Shown: positions 61,001 to 64,000 of the stretch, in pieces
Layout of the letters: every line of letters begins with the position of its first letter
Numbering within the stretch: the first letter of the stretch is position 1
Origin: Straminergon stramineum
Lineage: Eukaryota > Streptophyta > Bryopsida > Hypnales > Calliergonaceae
Length of the DNA: 64,000 nt
Direction: 5' to 3'
Assembly (NCBI GenBank): GCA_963920665.1
Contig: OY987271.1
Span: 9,799,350-9,863,349 of the forward strand
Notes under the pieces: model-generated
Told to the model about the DNA's origin: nothing
Seen by the model: the letters and a program-made list of their open reading frames with translations, nothing else
The model's database searches: none
Made by a program: the position numbers and the translations under genes

Positions 61001-62630
61001 CTGTAAAGCCTGCACCAAGAGTTACACGAAAATGCTTCTTGAATTCCACTAAAGAATCGCAATGGAATTGTCTTCCTAGAATATAACCTAAATAGCAGAG
61101 ACAAGACAGTAAAGCACCTGCATCAGCATGGCTACTTCTTCTTCATCGCCCTTCCTCTGCCGATCAAGAGCTGATTGCTTCAACTCCTCTTGTTTCATCT
61201 CGTTTGTGACATCTTCAAAAGACATCTCGCTTGACCACATTTCCCTGGGCATAGGTGTAGGCACTCCTAGAACGGCAGTCGTTGCTGCAGCAAAGTCAAC
61301 TGTAGGCTCTTCCATTGTGGGACGAGAGGCTCCTGCCATCTTGCTAGCTTGCAATGCAACCAATTTCTCCTGAAGCGTATTATAGGTGTCTGACCCTATC
61401 ACTTCACTCGTCTCTTTATCCTGAATAAAATTCATTACCAAATGATCAATTGGTTAAACTCTTACACATGCCTGCAACTCTTCTCCAGAAATCAAGAAGG
61501 AGAAAAATCGAAAAATCCCTTCAGTAAACAGTATTACATGCATCACTTTTGACCACAGTGGAAAAGCTGATCAAACATTTCATGCCAAGCAAGAGGAACT
61601 ACACTTCATTACAATCACTACCTGGTGATCAAAGAGCCATCCGTGTGCAAGACCGATGTCGAAAAGATCAAAGATCGAACACTCCGGCGTAAACTCGAAA
61701 TCATGAATACTGCACATTTATGAGCGGAGTTCAGTTAAAACACCCATAATCAACAACGCAGACGAGTCACCTAAAAGTTACCTGCGTCACTCCTCCAATA
61801 ATCTTACAGATTAACTCTTGTACACAGTTAATGATTCCATCAGCTTGTGCAATTACTTTCACTTGAAATTGGGCTGTGATACTGTAAAGCTAAGCTCAAA
61901 TGTCTGTTGGTCAGCGTCGTAAACACATCCAAGACGTTACTCTAATGATTACTTACTGCCTGAAGCGGAGATTCACATCGATGCCAGTGCGCAAGCGAGG
62001 AAGTAGATTCATGGCATCATCCACATTCTTTCGCAAATTAAGCTCATAGTCCGTCCCTTTTTTCTGACAATAGGCGCACAGGAAGACCAACGTTCAGGAA
62101 ACATGGATGGTTGGCTTGAAACAATATTAAAACCATGCGCTGTGGTGTAAGAAACCCTGTTGCATCTTCAAGGGGTTCACATCTAGCACAAAACGAAAAT
62201 CGCAAACATAAAGGGTGCAACTGAAGACGCTGAGGTCATTACAGATAGGATCAACTGTAAAGTCGTGATAAAATGTATTACCCCATCATTCACATCATTG
62301 GTATCCAGGAGCCTCGTTGCAATGAGTAGCAATAGCTTCGAAGAAGATATTTCAGCTATATCTGTACTCAGGTTCACGTGATTCCGGAGAAGAAGAACAT
62401 TGCCTGCAAACAGATGAACGGAACATTGAAGTAAAGATCATGGACTAGCATCAGAAACCGCGACAACCAAAAGCACCGATAGGATAGGATAGGAACTTAC
62501 TAATGGCAATTAGCGGGCACGGGCCATTATCGTTTTGGAGCACAATTGGCACTGAGCGACCCAGAAATGGAATAACCTTGACCTTGTATATCGGGTCGTT
62601 GCCATCCTTGTCCTCGTCTTCACGAGCCAT
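57132..62630 (-). CDS. MINDY: MINDY-type K48-specific deubiquitinase, 13 coding exons, 763 aa
   Basis: Coding exons: 62501-62630, 62282-62403, 61957-62063, 61622-61709, 61118-61420, 60058-61009, 59886-59940, 59355-59436, 59038-59115, 58788-58892, 58575-58609, 57955-58126, 57132-57194. All phases close (2,292 nt). MINDY cysteine proteases trim K48-linked polyubiquitin. Seen: catalytic Cys38 in QNDNGPCPLIAIS with Gln32; SNVLLLRNHVNLS; DFEFTPECSIFDL then GLAHGWLFD; a 317-residue Ser/Asp/Glu-rich insert in exon 6 with two EPLYEGE motifs; catalytic His607 in FRNNHFSTLF; DFTPF; a MIU-like ubiquitin-binding helix DLQLALALQQQE (688-699); a 16-Gln tract (702-717); and the C-terminal CaaX box CTIM (760-763), a possible farnesylation signal. 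The exon 10 donor (GCT/GTACAT) is weak. Without that splice the frame would stop six codons later. The tail exon was placed from its in-phase acceptor and remembered plant homologues ending KC-x-x-M. Confidence 0.9.
58033..58080 (-). repeat. CAG/CAA tract encoding 16 glutamines in MINDY
   Basis: Sixteen consecutive CAG or CAA codons in the twelfth coding exon of MINDY, directly after the MIU-like helix. The CAG runs are interrupted by CAA triplets, which normally slows repeat instability. Confidence 0.95.
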
Positions 62631-63950
62631 TTTCACAAATCTGAGAAATAAAACCAAGCCAGCGTAATTTAAACCTCAGGAGCGGCTTCCATTCCCACAA
62701 TAAATTCAGTTCAGAAATAGAATACCCTCCATAGATAATGTGAACCTACGTTGATAATCCATCCATAGATCAGATAGTTATTAACTATAAAGACGATCAC
62801 AAACAAAATAAAGAAATACGCACGCATGCCAACCTATTCAAATCAGAGCGCTTGGTAATCAGTATTTTACACCATACAAGCTTCTACGGTCATTCACTAA
62901 CTCTGCCCATGAGGCGCTTGATCGCGAGGTCTGCATGTCGTCAGGTTCGTATTAAATTTTCATTTCAAGCAAAATATGTTCAGTCCTTCTCTTTCAAAAT
63001 GAGGAAAAAGAAGGTTAACAGTCGTCTCTAAGATTATAATACGCAAGATTAAGTCAAAATCATTCGTGATTTCGCAAATCAAGAAGTTGCCTGCAGAAGA
63101 TGAAGAGCATCCAAATTTCAGCAGAAATATTCTCCTGACGGCCTTTACAAGATTCTAGCATTATGTTTGCCACTGCAAGCTTAGAGCCAATCTGAGTCAC
63201 CATCAAGCCAACATCAAACCAACAAGAGGTACAACGAAGCCCGACCTTGCAACATTGACCAAGATTGGCGCTACGCAATATATCAAATGTACTCAAGTAC
63301 TCTTCCGCATACATGATCTGCCGGCTTAAGAACTCTAACACACCTCAATTTCACCAATCCCGAGGGCGGACACAATATGCCGCATATAAGCACTCCTCTC
63401 TTCCGTCCAAGAGCAGAAAGCTTCCATAGAGCGGATTCAAAGTGCCATCCCTAACCAAGAAGTACCTCCCGGCACAACACATGTATCTCAAGCGCAACGA
63501 TCCTTAAACCGACTTAACACATCGAAATCTAAGAAAAGACTATCCTCGCTCTCGTAACCATCCAGAAAGCAAAGCAAAAACGAAGAGAGATCACCAGTAC
63601 TCCACCCGAGGAAAATTGACAATTGAAACTACCGAGCTTTCAACCTCAATTCCAAACGCAAAACCTATAGTCTACCAAACCACTCCGAACACCATCGCGC
63701 AGACAAGAAATTACATGAAGCGCATGGAAGCTCCCAAGCCTCATCACAACCAGATCCCAGGCACACTACCAAAACCTACCCTAAACCTTACTAAAAACGG
63801 CGAGGAGGCTATAGAAACGACGGCATTCGCACCGAGGTTGCAAATTGCCATACCTGCGTCAAGCTCCCCGGGGATTTGCCAGCGGCAAATGGCGATCGGA
63901 GCAGCAACTTGGCGCGGCAGCAGCAACAGTCCTGCTCTCTCAACCTGTGG
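62631..63950 (-). other. Probable 5' leader of MINDY with a 1.2-kb intron
   Basis: Ten bases before the MINDY ATG is an acceptor (TTTATTTCTCAG at 62641-62652), and a good donor GACGCAG/GTATGG lies at 63853/63854. Joining them gives a leader (63854 to about 63950 plus 62631-62640) with no upstream ATG and an in-frame TGA before the start codon. The GC-rich exon is close to the divergent plus-strand start at 63960. This is inferred from splice signals only; the intron interior shows no other gene. Confidence 0.55.
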
Positions 63951-63959
63951 GAGCTTGCT

Positions 63960-64000
63960 ATGGCGGAAATGGTTCCGAAGACCTCTCAGCAGGCCCTTCG
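63960..64000 (+). CDS. Start of an unidentified gene, cut by the window edge
   Basis: An ATG in good context (GCTATGGCGG) opens a frame reading MAEMVPKTSQQALR up to the last base. Only 13-14 codons are available, so the product cannot be identified. Its position about 100 bp from the inferred MINDY leader exon, in the opposite direction, suggests a head-to-head pair with a shared promoter. It could equally be leader sequence without coding meaning. Confidence 0.35.
   Translation, partial: MAEMVPKTSQQAL

Overview
This is nuclear DNA of a land plant. Five protein-coding genes with plant relatives can be read: a CCX-type cation exchanger, eIF4A, a xyloglucan endotransglucosylase/hydrolase (XTH), a pentatricopeptide-repeat (PPR) protein and a MINDY deubiquitinase. 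Four have GT-AG introns of ordinary plant size. The lineage cannot be fixed from sequence alone. The divergent XTH and low gene density would fit a non-flowering plant (moss, lycophyte or fern), but that is inference.

Region 1, about 1-31,500, holds no convincing intact gene. It is AT-rich and packed with small inverted-terminal-repeat elements (MITEs). One group has ends of the form TTAACCC...GGGTTAA and sits between TTAA tetranucleotides. A second begins TAAGGTA(G/A)... and ends ...TACCTTA. There is also a Stowaway-like element, several nested insertions, a perfect 52-bp hairpin, and a roughly 2.8-kb inverted duplication carrying decayed PIF/Harbinger transposase sequence.

Region 2, about 32,300-39,750, holds two minus-strand genes: the four-exon CCX exchanger (32307-35718) and an intronless full-length eIF4A (38351-39592) with a TATA box. 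Region 3, about 39,750-48,900, is again AT-rich and repetitive, with a CACTA-ended fold-back element, other inverted-repeat elements, dispersed repeat families and one GC-rich minisatellite.

Region 4, 49,000-64,000, is the gene-dense end. A five-exon XTH (+, 49284-52322) faces a two-exon PPR gene (-, 53407-55290) tail to tail. A thirteen-coding-exon MINDY gene (-, 57132-62630) follows. Its C-terminus lies on a short last exon and ends in a CaaX box. At the right edge a plus-strand reading frame starts at 63960 and leaves the window, apparently divergent from MINDY.

The genes do not form a pathway; their products act at membranes, in translation, in the cell wall, in organelles and on ubiquitin. 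The most notable points are the TTAA-flanked MITE group, including elements joined end to end at shared TTAA sites; the inverted Harbinger duplication; the strongly shortened EMB1270-like PPR gene; and a related 0.3-kb repeat in introns of both CCX and the PPR gene. Exon boundaries were placed by hand from splice consensus, reading phase and remembered family sequence; no database search was run.
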